Under the pieces are notes generated by a model. That model ran no database searches, was not told the DNA's origin, and worked only from the letters and a program-made list of their open reading frames with translations. 8,932 bases of DNA from Bacteroidales bacterium. GTDB taxonomy: Bacteria > Bacteroidota > Bacteroidia > Bacteroidales > UBA12077. The position numbers and the translations under genes were made by a program. The DNA is taken from contig JASGMZ010000139.1 in the NCBI GenBank assembly GCA_030156305.1, forward strand, positions 1 through 8,932. Reading direction: 5' to 3'. Position 1 is the first letter of the stretch. The number at the start of each line of letters is the position of its first letter. Shown piece by piece: positions 1 through 6,654 of this stretch.

Positions 1-9
1 TTGCGAAGA

Positions 10-53
10 ATTGGCAGCCAGGAGTTTACTGACGTAAATGACTAATTGCCAAT
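10..53. repeat. Nested hairpin in the noncoding leader of the window
   Basis: An outer 7-bp inverted repeat, ATTGGCA at 10-16 and TGCCAAT at 47-53, encloses an inner stem TTTAC (25-29) / GTAAA (34-38) with a TGAC loop. The three forward frames entering at position 1 all close by about base 45, so the end of an upstream gene could lie here, but I cannot tell which frame, if any, is real. The rest of 1-181 is AT-rich leader with no convincing gene. It may be a dispersed intergenic repeat or the 3' structure of an upstream gene; the shape is visible, the identity is not. Confidence 0.35.
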
Positions 54-181
54 GCGAGCGTAACGCAGTTATTGACGTTTTCTTATAGCCACTAATTATG
101 GTACTTGCCTCATTGTTTTTATAAAAGCTCTTTTTTATATTTTTAATTTTTAGTTCTTTTGTAGGATTAAATCATAACGTC

Positions 182-1768
182 ATGGAAATCTTAAACACCG
201 GGTACGGTGTATTTTTTCTTTTAACGACCATTGGCATTTTCTTAGGAAGAATAAAAATAAAAGGGATTTCTTTAGATACCTCTGCTATCTTTTTTATTGC
301 TCTTATTTTTGGCTACTATGATTTAACTATTCCAGATATTATCCAACAAATTGGCCTGATATTTTTTATGTACAGTGTGGGCATTCAAGCCGGCCCCGGT
401 TTTTTTGAATCCTTTAAAAGAAGAGGCCTGCAATTATTAACCCTTGCCCTTACACTAAGTTTATCCGGAGGAATAATTACAGTGATACTAGCTAAAATCT
501 TTGACGTTAACATGCACATGGCGGTAGGTTTATTCACAGGCTCTTTAACGAGTGCATCAAGTTTAGCTGTAACTATAGAAAATACACAGTCTACTCTCCC
601 TGGAATTGGCTTTGCTATGGCTTTTCCTTTTGGAGTTATAGGAGTCGTACTGATTACACGATTATCACCCAGGATTTTTAAAATAGATATTAAAAAAGAA
701 GAACAGAAATATTTACAGGAAATCAAGGCACAATATCCCAAATTAGTGAATAAAAATTATATTGTTGAAAATCAAAATGTTTTTGGAAAAACAATTGGTG
801 AACTAAACCTGCGCTCATTAACAAATACCAATATTTCAAAAGTATACCAAAAATATTCAACTATAAACCCCAAGGCAACTACTGTAATTAGAGAGGGAGA
901 CATTATAAGAGCCTGTGGTACAGCTGAAGATTTACAAAAATTAAAACTACTTATTGGCAGAGAAACCCACAGGCAAATTCCTTCAAACAAGAAAATAATT
1001 ATTCGACATTTTCTCGTGACCAATAATAAAGCTTTAAATATACCTTTTGGTGAGCTTGCATTACTTCAAAACTATAATGCTACCGTTACATCAATCCGCC
1101 GAAGTGGTATTGATATTACACCAAATGCAAACAGCCGCTTTCGATTTGGCGATAAAATAACGGTCGCTGCTCCTGAAGAAAATATGAAAAGAATAGGCAC
1201 GCTGGTTGGCGATGACCGAAAAAAACTCGATGAGCTCGATTTTCTTCCTGTGGTAACAGGAATTCTTTTAGGCATACTCATCAGCTTTATCAAAATTCCA
1301 CTTTCTAAAGACTTTTCATTTAGCATTGGCTTAACAGGAGGTGTTTTAATTGCCGGATTGGTACTCAGTAAAATTGGAAAAACCGGGAAAATAATTTGGA
1401 ACATCTCGGGTTCCTCTAATCAATTTCTACGAAAATTAGGATTAATATTTTTTCTATCCGGTGTAGGAACCGATGCCGGAGCCTTAATTATTGATACGAT
1501 AAAAACTAACGGAATCAACCTCTTTTTTATGGGAGTAATCATTACCATAATCCCAATGTTTATCGTTTTAATGGTAGGGAAATATATATTAAAGATAAAC
1601 TTTCTACGATTGTTAGGCGCTTTAACCGGAAGCATGACAAGTACACCTGCCCTATCGGCCATTGAGCCACTTACAAAAACCAATGCGCCACAAGTTACTT
1701 ATGCTATGGTTTATCCAATGGCTTTAATCATTATCATTATTACAAGCCAGCTTATTACGCTATTTTAA
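182..1768 (+). CDS. AspT/YidE-type duplicated membrane transporter with two RCK_C-like domains
   Basis: This is a predicted inner-membrane transporter of the aspartate:alanine exchanger (AAE) type, 528 residues, close to the family's usual ~530-560. It has hydrophobic half 1 (residues ~5-165), a soluble centre (~170-345) that looks like two TrkA-C/RCK_C domains (for example around FGKTIGEL 201-208 and the GD at 239-240; then NIPFGEL 286-292 and FGDKI 322-326), and hydrophobic half 2 (~352-528). The halves are a visible duplication: LGLIFFMYSVG (59-67 region) matches LGLIFFLSGVG (419-429), GLFTGSLTSASSLA (116-129) matches GALTGSMTSTPALS (479-492), and FAMAFPF matches YAMVYPM. In characterised relatives the GS-T-S stretches lie near the transport path; the RCK_C centre suggests ligand gating. 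The substrate cannot be told from sequence; AspT exchanges aspartate and alanine, but YidE/YbjL relatives are uncharacterised. ATG at 182 gives an immediate hydrophobic segment; no strong ribosome site is seen (AGGA at 163-166 is rather far). It stands alone, convergent with the M48 gene. Confidence 0.88.
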   Translation: MEILNTGYGVFFLLTTIGIFLGRIKIKGISLDTSAIFFIALIFGYYDLTIPDIIQQIGLIFFMYSVGIQAGPGFFESFKRRGLQLLTLALTLSLSGGIITVILAKIFDVNMHMAVGLFTGSLTSASSLAVTIENTQSTLPGIGFAMAFPFGVIGVVLITRLSPRIFKIDIKKEEQKYLQEIKAQYPKLVNKNYIVENQNVFGKTIGELNLRSLTNTNISKVYQKYSTINPKATTVIREGDIIRACGTAEDLQKLKLLIGRETHRQIPSNKKIIIRHFLVTNNKALNIPFGELALLQNYNATVTSIRRSGIDITPNANSRFRFGDKITVAAPEENMKRIGTLVGDDRKKLDELDFLPVVTGILLGILISFIKIPLSKDFSFSIGLTGGVLIAGLVLSKIGKTGKIIWNISGSSNQFLRKLGLIFFLSGVGTDAGALIIDTIKTNGINLFFMGVIITIIPMFIVLMVGKYILKINFLRLLGALTGSMTSTPALSAIEPLTKTNAPQVTYAMVYPMALIIIIITSQLITLF

Positions 1769-1787
1769 AACAAACTATAATCATTAT

Positions 1788-1828
1788 AAAAATCTCCATA
1801 CATACCATCAGTGAATCTATGGATTTTT
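1788..1828. terminator. Possible bidirectional terminator between convergent genes
   Basis: The 81-bp gap between the transporter stop and the M48 stop holds TCCATA (1795-1800) / TATGGA (1818-1823). The stem is extended by AAAAA (1788-1792) opposite TTTTT (1824-1828) with a two-base bulge, giving a U-run in both directions. The loop is long (17 nt) and the stem is AT-rich, so the prediction is weak; position between two convergent genes is the main support. Confidence 0.4.
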
Positions 1829-1849
1829 ATATATGGGATTGTTCTTTTG

Positions 1850-2662
1850 CTAAGGCAAACTATTTTTAAAATCCAGATAACGATTAGTATACTCCTCCCC
1901 ATCCGGAGAACCAATACTTAGCCAAACCTCTTCAATATTATCCAGTCTGTTGCCGGGATTTGGGTGAGTGCTTAAAAATTCGGGAGGCGTAGGCTGTCCT
2001 TCCATTTTTTCAAAAAAGGCCGAAATCCCTTTGGGGTAGTAATTATAATTACCCGTACCATCTGCGGTATAACGAACAGCATACTCGTCGGCTTCATATT
2101 CATGATCCCGGCTAAAAGCAAGTGAACCAAGCCCCTGGGCAAGATCAGCCGCTATTTGAGCTAAGGTGCTGGGATCATCTCCCAACAAAGCAGATAAAAG
2201 AATAGAAAAACCATATTGTTTTGTCATGGCCTTTGTAGAATGCCTGCGATCGGCATGAGCCATCTCATGAGCCATAACACCTGCAAACTCCGCTTCATTA
2301 TCTAAAAACTTTATAATTCCGGTATAAAAATACATTTTACCCCCGGGCACACAGAAAGCATTTAATACTTCATCATTATCAATGATATAAACATCCCACG
2401 AAAATTCATTAGCATAGTGCAAATCATCCGACATTAAAAGTGCGTCACGAATAGCTCTAAGATAATCATAAGCTTGCGGGTTAGCCGATGGGCTTAAAAT
2501 GGGATATTCTTCAGGATTGTTCATCAATTGATTATGAAACTCTTCTCCAAATTCAATGTCTTGTTCCAAAGTAAAAAAGTTAAGGCCTCCATCTTCGTCA
2601 CAAGAATTTAAAGTTGTCATAAAAATTACAGACACCAATATAATATACGCTTTTCTTCTCAT
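1850..2662 (-). CDS. M48-family zinc metalloprotease lipoprotein
   Basis: This is a predicted secreted zinc endopeptidase of the M48 family (relatives of BepA/YfgC and Oma1), which act in envelope protein quality control. Length is 270 residues. The N-terminus has RRK, a hydrophobic stretch (6-18) and a lipobox-like LNSC with Cys21 as the predicted lipidated residue, followed by acidic DED (22-24). The catalytic helix carries HEMAH at 132-136 (H132, E133, H136). The third zinc ligand is most likely E188 in SRDHEYEAD (184-192), matching the family pattern ExxAD. A C-terminal STHPNPGNRL (231-240) is the usual M48 THPxxxxR motif. No TPR or transmembrane domain follows, so it is the short peptidase-only form. 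The ATG at 2662 is chosen because the signal peptide begins there. It is transcribed divergently from the large peptidase-propeller-barrel gene across 283 bp. Substrates are unknown. Confidence 0.9.
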   Translation of the reverse strand: MRRKAYIILVSVIFMTTLNSCDEDGGLNFFTLEQDIEFGEEFHNQLMNNPEEYPILSPSANPQAYDYLRAIRDALLMSDDLHYANEFSWDVYIIDNDEVLNAFCVPGGKMYFYTGIIKFLDNEAEFAGVMAHEMAHADRRHSTKAMTKQYGFSILLSALLGDDPSTLAQIAADLAQGLGSLAFSRDHEYEADEYAVRYTADGTGNYNYYPKGISAFFEKMEGQPTPPEFLSTHPNPGNRLDNIEEVWLSIGSPDGEEYTNRYLDFKNSLP

Positions 2663-2707
2663 ATCAATATTGTTTAATTTAACATCTATTTGATCATTAA
2701 TTACGAA

Positions 2708-2715
2708 TACTTTTG
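2708..2715 (+). promoter_or_regulatory. Candidate -7 box upstream of the peptidase-propeller-barrel gene
   Basis: TACTTTTG fits the Bacteroidota -7 consensus TAnnTTTG exactly. TTTG at 2689-2692 could be the -33 element, but the 15-nt spacing is shorter than usual. Transcription from here would give a leader of roughly 220 nt before the ATG at 2946. In AT-rich DNA such an 8-mer can occur by chance, so this is a candidate only. Confidence 0.3.
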
Positions 2716-2761
2716 TTTATTGTTAGGGTGTAAAATTCCCTATCGCTATTTTTTCAAAACA

Positions 2762-2802
2762 GTTGTTGATTGACACTATAAATTATACAATCAATAAGCA
2801 AC
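2762..2802. promoter_or_regulatory. Inverted repeat in divergent spacer, possible operator
   Basis: TTGATTG (2766-2772) and CAATCAA (2788-2794) form a perfect 7-bp dyad around a 15-nt AT-rich spacer. An outer GTTG (2762-2765) / CAAC (2799-2802) pair adds to it if a 4-nt bulge is allowed. It sits between the two divergent protease genes, so a regulator bound here could affect either. The DNA is AT-rich and chance is not excluded. Confidence 0.3.
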
Positions 2803-2945
2803 TCATTTATATTAGATTGTAAACTAAATTAGTTGGAAATTTTTAAAAATGTTAAAAAAACTTATAATATTTAAAACAAAAATAAAAACATTGTTATATT
2901 GCATAAAATTTGATAAAAAAATAAGAGAAGTAAGCATCTTTTTTT

Positions 2946-5900
2946 ATGAAAAAAAATATTCTTTACATTGTCCTTCTATTTTTCATTACAACAAACGGTT
3001 TTGCACAATTTGGGCAAAACAAGGAAATGTACGATCGATTTGATTTTGAAGTTTATAATACGCCGCATTTTGATATCTATAATTATTTAAAAAATGATTC
3101 GCTTTTATTAGACATTGGCCAACTATCGGAACGATGGTATATGCGCCACATGGCTATTTTTGCCGATACATTAGAAAACAGTCCAATAATCCTTTACAAT
3201 AACACCGCCGATTTTAAACAAACCACGGTTATTTCAGGCTTAATTGGAGTTGGCACAGGTGGTGTAACCGAAGGACTTAGAAGCAGAGTTGTTATTCCAG
3301 TTATGGTCTCGAACAAAGAAACCGACCACGTACTGGGCCATGAGATGGTTCATGTTTTTCAATACAATTTAGTTAGAGAAAACGATAGTCTTTCATTTAG
3401 TTCATTGGGAAATACACCTTTATGGATGATTGAAGGGATGGCTGAATTTTTATCCATTGGAGCCCAGGATAACCGAACATCTATGTGGATGCGCGATGCA
3501 ATTATACATGATAAAATGCCTACCATTAAAGATATGACCACCAAACCCGGAGAATATTTCCCCTATCGTTACGGACATGCTTTTTGGGCTTTTGTTACCG
3601 GTGTTTGGGGCGATAATATTATGCAACCTCTTTTTTATAATACCTTACGATATGGTATGGATTATGCTTTTCAAGATATCCTTCATTTTAAACCTGATAG
3701 TTTGTCTAAAATATGGGCACAAGCTACCCAAGAATATTATACCCAACAATTTGAAGATACCATTCCTCCGGTAGGAGATATTTTGTTTAACAAAGAAAAA
3801 GGGGGTGAAATAAATCTTTCGCCGGTGTTAAGCCCTGATGGCAATTATATTACCTTTCTTTCCAACAAAAATGTTATTAACGTTGACCTTCTTTTAGCCG
3901 AATCTAAAACAGGTAAAATTATATCAAAACTCACCTCTTCTTTAAGAAAATCTCATATCGACGATTTTAACTATGTCGAGGAAGCTGGGTCATGGTCGCC
4001 TGATGGCAGGCAATATATTCTTACAACCTTTACGAAAGGGAAAAACAAATTTTTAATCGTATCGTTAAACAATAACAAGGTTAAAAACACCAGAGAGATA
4101 GAAATTGAAGGAGTTGAAACCTTGGTAAATCCAGAATGGTCTCCCGATGGCAAAAGCATTGTTTTTAACGGGTTAGTTAATGGTAAAAGCGATTTATATT
4201 TATATAATCTTGAAACAGGTGAAACAGAACAACTAACCAACGATTATTATTCTGATCTGCAACCCAGCTGGTCAGCCGATGGAGAAGAAATTGCATTTAT
4301 TTCAGATCGTGGTAACGATACCAATTTAGAAAAACAAATTTATGGCGCATACAAATTATGTGTTTTAAAAAGAAAAACCAAACAAGTGCTTGTTTATGAC
4401 TTGTTTCCCGGAGCAGACATTTTCAGCCCCCAATATTCACCCTACGACTCGTCATTATATTTCTTATCTAATGCTGATGGATACAGAAATCTATACAGAT
4501 ACGAAATTCATACTGGCGAAGTTTTTAAACTCACAAAATTTTCAACGGGTATTACGGGTATTACAGATTTAGCTCCATCGTACAGTGTATCTCGCAAAAC
4601 AGGACAAATTGCTTATACTTTTTACCGAAACGGGAACTACGAAATTTATCTTGCAGAACCTGAAGATTTTTTAAAAATCCCTATTGACCCAACTTCGGTA
4701 AACCGAACAACTGAATATTTACCACCGGGCAAAGACAGGTTATACAATATTGTAAATTATAACTTAAACTATAGCAAATCATTCCCTAAAGATTCGTTTA
4801 ATATTCAGGAATACGATCCAAAGTTTAAGTTAGAATACATTGGCTCGAATGGTGTTGGTGCAGGAACAAGTACCTATGGCACCTTCATATCGGGAGGTGT
4901 AAGCATGTTATTCAGCGATATGCTAAAATATCACCAAATTTATACTATGCTTAATATTAATGGCGAAGTTTACGATTTTGGTGGGCAAGTTGCTTACATC
5001 AACTCAAAAAAAAGGATCACCTGGGGAGGGTCATTCTCACACTTCCCCTATCGGGGAATGTATTATTCTTATAAGCTGGATTCACTGCCTGATGGAACAC
5101 CTACTTTTATTGAAAATTACAATCTGGTGCGAATATTCGAAGAGAATTTTTCGTTTCTATCTCAATACCCTATATCAACCAAATTAAGATTTGAAGGAGG
5201 ATTCTCATATGCCAGATATAGTTACCGAATTGACAGTATTAACTATTACTATTGGGCTGATGAAGCAACAGGTTATCCCTTGGGATACATTGGACAAAAC
5301 AAACAAAAAGTAGAAAATGTTCCCGACCCCTATAACATTGGAAGTGTATATCTTGCCTTTGTTGGCGATGATTCAAACTTTGGAATAACATCGCCACTTA
5401 GTGGTTACAGATACAGATTTCAGGTAGGGCAAATGTTTGACTATTACAATATTACAAATTTAAACTTTGATATAAGAAAATACTTTTTTGCCAAACCCTT
5501 AAGTTTTGCATTTCGATTGCTACATTATGGCCGATACGGAAAAAGTGCAAATAAATTATATCCAATATTTTTAGGCAATGAATATATAATCCGAGGATAC
5601 AATTATAATGCATTTTACAAAAGAGAAAATGTATATACAGAAAACTATTTAGATGTTAACAGAATTAGCGGAAGCAAAATATTAACCTTTAATGCCGAAG
5701 TAAGATTCCCATTTACCGGAATTGAACGATTATCATTGATAAAATCAAAATATCTTTATTCTGACCTGAATTTATTCTTTGATGCCGGGTTAGCCTGGAC
5801 AAAAGATAAATTCCCCTGGTCATCAAACAGCGATATCCGATTTAACTGGAATCCGGATCCTAACTACTATACCCCTATTTATAGTTTAGGAGCATCGTTA

Positions 5901-6011
5901 CGTATAAACTTGTTTGGATATGCTATTTTAGAACCTTACATTGCTCTTCCTTTTCAGTTAGAAGATGTTTCCTATTCAACAGGTTTTGTTATTTCGGGTG
6001 GAGGATGGTAA
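2946..6011 (+). CDS. Exported peptidase-MA-like / PD40 propeller / Omp85-like barrel fusion
   Basis: This is a 1021-residue predicted outer-membrane protein. A signal peptide spans residues 1-20 (KKN, hydrophobic core, NGFA cut before Q21). Residues ~25-270 form a gluzincin-like domain with HEMVH at 132-136 and E163 in WMIEGMAEF (160-168) as the probable third zinc ligand, as in peptidase-MA proteins. Residues ~285-575 carry TolB/PD40 propeller repeats: SPDG at 296-299, 351-354 and 399-402, SADG at 443-446, and a weaker SPYDS at 498-502. Residues ~600-1021 are rich in alternating aromatic beta strands and contain NEYIIRGYNYN (878-888), resembling the conserved (V/I)RG(F/Y) loop motif of Omp85/BamA barrels; the chain ends in an aromatic residue (W1021), as outer-membrane barrels often do. 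No POTRA domain is evident. Domain calls are by motif and the combined role is unknown: a barrel-anchored protease, or an inactive binding domain, are both possible. ATG 2946 is chosen for the signal peptide; no strong Shine-Dalgarno. The stop lies 4 bp from the convergent DUF4834 gene. Confidence 0.85.
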   Translation: MKKNILYIVLLFFITTNGFAQFGQNKEMYDRFDFEVYNTPHFDIYNYLKNDSLLLDIGQLSERWYMRHMAIFADTLENSPIILYNNTADFKQTTVISGLIGVGTGGVTEGLRSRVVIPVMVSNKETDHVLGHEMVHVFQYNLVRENDSLSFSSLGNTPLWMIEGMAEFLSIGAQDNRTSMWMRDAIIHDKMPTIKDMTTKPGEYFPYRYGHAFWAFVTGVWGDNIMQPLFYNTLRYGMDYAFQDILHFKPDSLSKIWAQATQEYYTQQFEDTIPPVGDILFNKEKGGEINLSPVLSPDGNYITFLSNKNVINVDLLLAESKTGKIISKLTSSLRKSHIDDFNYVEEAGSWSPDGRQYILTTFTKGKNKFLIVSLNNNKVKNTREIEIEGVETLVNPEWSPDGKSIVFNGLVNGKSDLYLYNLETGETEQLTNDYYSDLQPSWSADGEEIAFISDRGNDTNLEKQIYGAYKLCVLKRKTKQVLVYDLFPGADIFSPQYSPYDSSLYFLSNADGYRNLYRYEIHTGEVFKLTKFSTGITGITDLAPSYSVSRKTGQIAYTFYRNGNYEIYLAEPEDFLKIPIDPTSVNRTTEYLPPGKDRLYNIVNYNLNYSKSFPKDSFNIQEYDPKFKLEYIGSNGVGAGTSTYGTFISGGVSMLFSDMLKYHQIYTMLNINGEVYDFGGQVAYINSKKRITWGGSFSHFPYRGMYYSYKLDSLPDGTPTFIENYNLVRIFEENFSFLSQYPISTKLRFEGGFSYARYSYRIDSINYYYWADEATGYPLGYIGQNKQKVENVPDPYNIGSVYLAFVGDDSNFGITSPLSGYRYRFQVGQMFDYYNITNLNFDIRKYFFAKPLSFAFRLLHYGRYGKSANKLYPIFLGNEYIIRGYNYNAFYKRENVYTENYLDVNRISGSKILTFNAEVRFPFTGIERLSLIKSKYLYSDLNLFFDAGLAWTKDKFPWSSNSDIRFNWNPDPNYYTPIYSLGASLRINLFGYAILEPYIALPFQLEDVSYSTGFVISGGGW

Positions 6012-6015
6012 CCGA

Positions 6016-6255
6016 TTAATCGTCATCTATCTCTTCGTAATCAACATAATCTCCCACGTCATGATCTATTTTTTTATTTTGTTTTGATGATGATTTAATC
6101 GTAACATCTCCTTCTTTTTTCTGTTGAGTTTGATGATGCGGATCTTTATATTGATTTTGCATCTTATTCACATATTTCTTTAATACAAACCGGGTAACTA
6201 TCCGGATAAGAAAAAATATGATAAATAATATTAAAATAAAACGTGCCAGTGCCAT
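6016..6255 (-). CDS. DUF4834-like small membrane protein
   Basis: This is a 79-residue protein of unknown function that resembles the DUF4834 proteins found in Bacteroidota. Residues 2-25 form one strongly hydrophobic segment (ARFILILFIIFFLIRIV), followed by basic KK and a charged, probably disordered region. The ending has two recognisable pieces, EGDVTI (48-53) and DVGDYVDYEEIDDD (66-79), an acidic tail like those of the family. It is probably a single-pass membrane protein with the soluble tail in the cytoplasm (arginines and lysines follow the segment). It starts 4 nt after the gatC stop, and the last gatC codons supply a good ribosome site (AGGAAG, 6263-6268 on the complement), so the two are likely co-transcribed and translationally coupled. 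No function should be inferred from the link to gatC. Confidence 0.8.
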   Translation of the reverse strand: MALARFILILFIIFFLIRIVTRFVLKKYVNKMQNQYKDPHHQTQQKKEGDVTIKSSSKQNKKIDHDVGDYVDYEEIDDD

Positions 6256-6259
6256 TCCT

Positions 6260-6556
6260 TTACTTCCTTTCTTTTTTTAAATGATTAGGTAGTACAAAGT
6301 AATTATTTCTAAAATCAGGTGCATTATTCTTAATTAAATCAATGGATTGAAATTTTCCTCTGATATCGTCCCTTAAATTCAAATTAAACTGATTTACAAA
6401 ATGAAAATCAGAATCATCTTCAAAATCAACCTCATTTAATTTATGGATAAAGAATATAATTTTATTAAGATCTTCAATATACATCTCCTCCTCATCAACA
6501 TTAATTTTTAGTTTTGATGACTGTGCTATTTTGTATAATATTTCTTTATCGATCAT
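6260..6556 (-). CDS. gatC: Asp/Glu-tRNA amidotransferase subunit C (GatC)
   Basis: This is a 98-residue GatC-like protein, the small subunit that wraps around and stabilises GatA within GatCAB, which converts Glu-tRNA(Gln) or Asp-tRNA(Asn) to the amidated form. Family signatures: an N-terminal helical part with KIAQSSKLKI (9-18), a second helix with LNKIIFFIHKLNEVD (30-44), LRDDI (61-65) matching the usual LREDxx, and the C-terminal NAPD-(x)n-NYFVLP (78-90) matching NAPExxxxxFxVPxxL. Sequence is diverged, especially an acidic stretch at 44-50, but the order and spacing fit. Length is normal. gatA and gatB are not in the window, so the subunits are encoded elsewhere. It is the first gene of a two-gene unit with the DUF4834 gene and is divergent from trpS. 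The start at 6556 is the first in-frame ATG; no Shine-Dalgarno sequence precedes it. Confidence 0.8.
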   Translation of the reverse strand: MIDKEILYKIAQSSKLKINVDEEEMYIEDLNKIIFFIHKLNEVDFEDDSDFHFVNQFNLNLRDDIRGKFQSIDLIKNNAPDFRNNYFVLPNHLKKERK

Positions 6557-6606
6557 AAAAATGATAAATCGTATTGATTGAACCAGATAAATTAATAAAC
6601 ATTTTT

Positions 6607-6614
6607 TACTTTTG
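6607..6614 (+). promoter_or_regulatory. trpS promoter, Bacteroidota -7 box
   Basis: TACTTTTG matches TAnnTTTG exactly, 40 bp before the trpS ATG at 6655, which would give a leader of about 30-35 nt. The only TTG in the right direction lies at 6578-6580, 26 nt upstream, longer than the usual ~17-23, so the -33 element is poor. The box lies upstream of the 6655 start, supporting that start over the TTG at 6574, which is upstream of the box and would be outside the transcript. Confidence 0.55.
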
Positions 6615-6622
6615 CAAAATTA
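6615..6622 (-). promoter_or_regulatory. gatC promoter, Bacteroidota -7 box (complement strand)
   Basis: CAAAATTA on the plus strand reads TAATTTTG on the minus strand, an exact TAnnTTTG. It lies 58 bp upstream of the gatC ATG at 6556 and directly abuts the trpS box, so the two share the palindrome TTTTGCAAAA (6610-6619). No clear -33 TTG was found on the minus strand. Both boxes being active would place two polymerases on overlapping DNA facing opposite ways. Confidence 0.45.
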
Positions 6623-6654
6623 AAATAAACAAAACATTAATTAAATTAATCTTC

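Noticed and set aside
1846..1859. TTTGC-TAAG-GCAAA hairpin at the M48 stop as a terminator
   Set aside because: Short stem overlapping the stop codon with no U-run on the minus-strand side.
2849..3043. 64-codon plus-strand frame overlapping the start of the fusion gene
   Set aside because: Poly-A/T-driven lysine and isoleucine rich frame overlapping, out of frame, a gene with a clear signal peptide; no motif.
6574..6654. TTG start giving trpS 27 extra residues
   Set aside because: The extension is low-complexity, unlike TrpS, and lies upstream of the probable promoter box at 6607; METVVSGIRSTG at 6655 is the conserved start.
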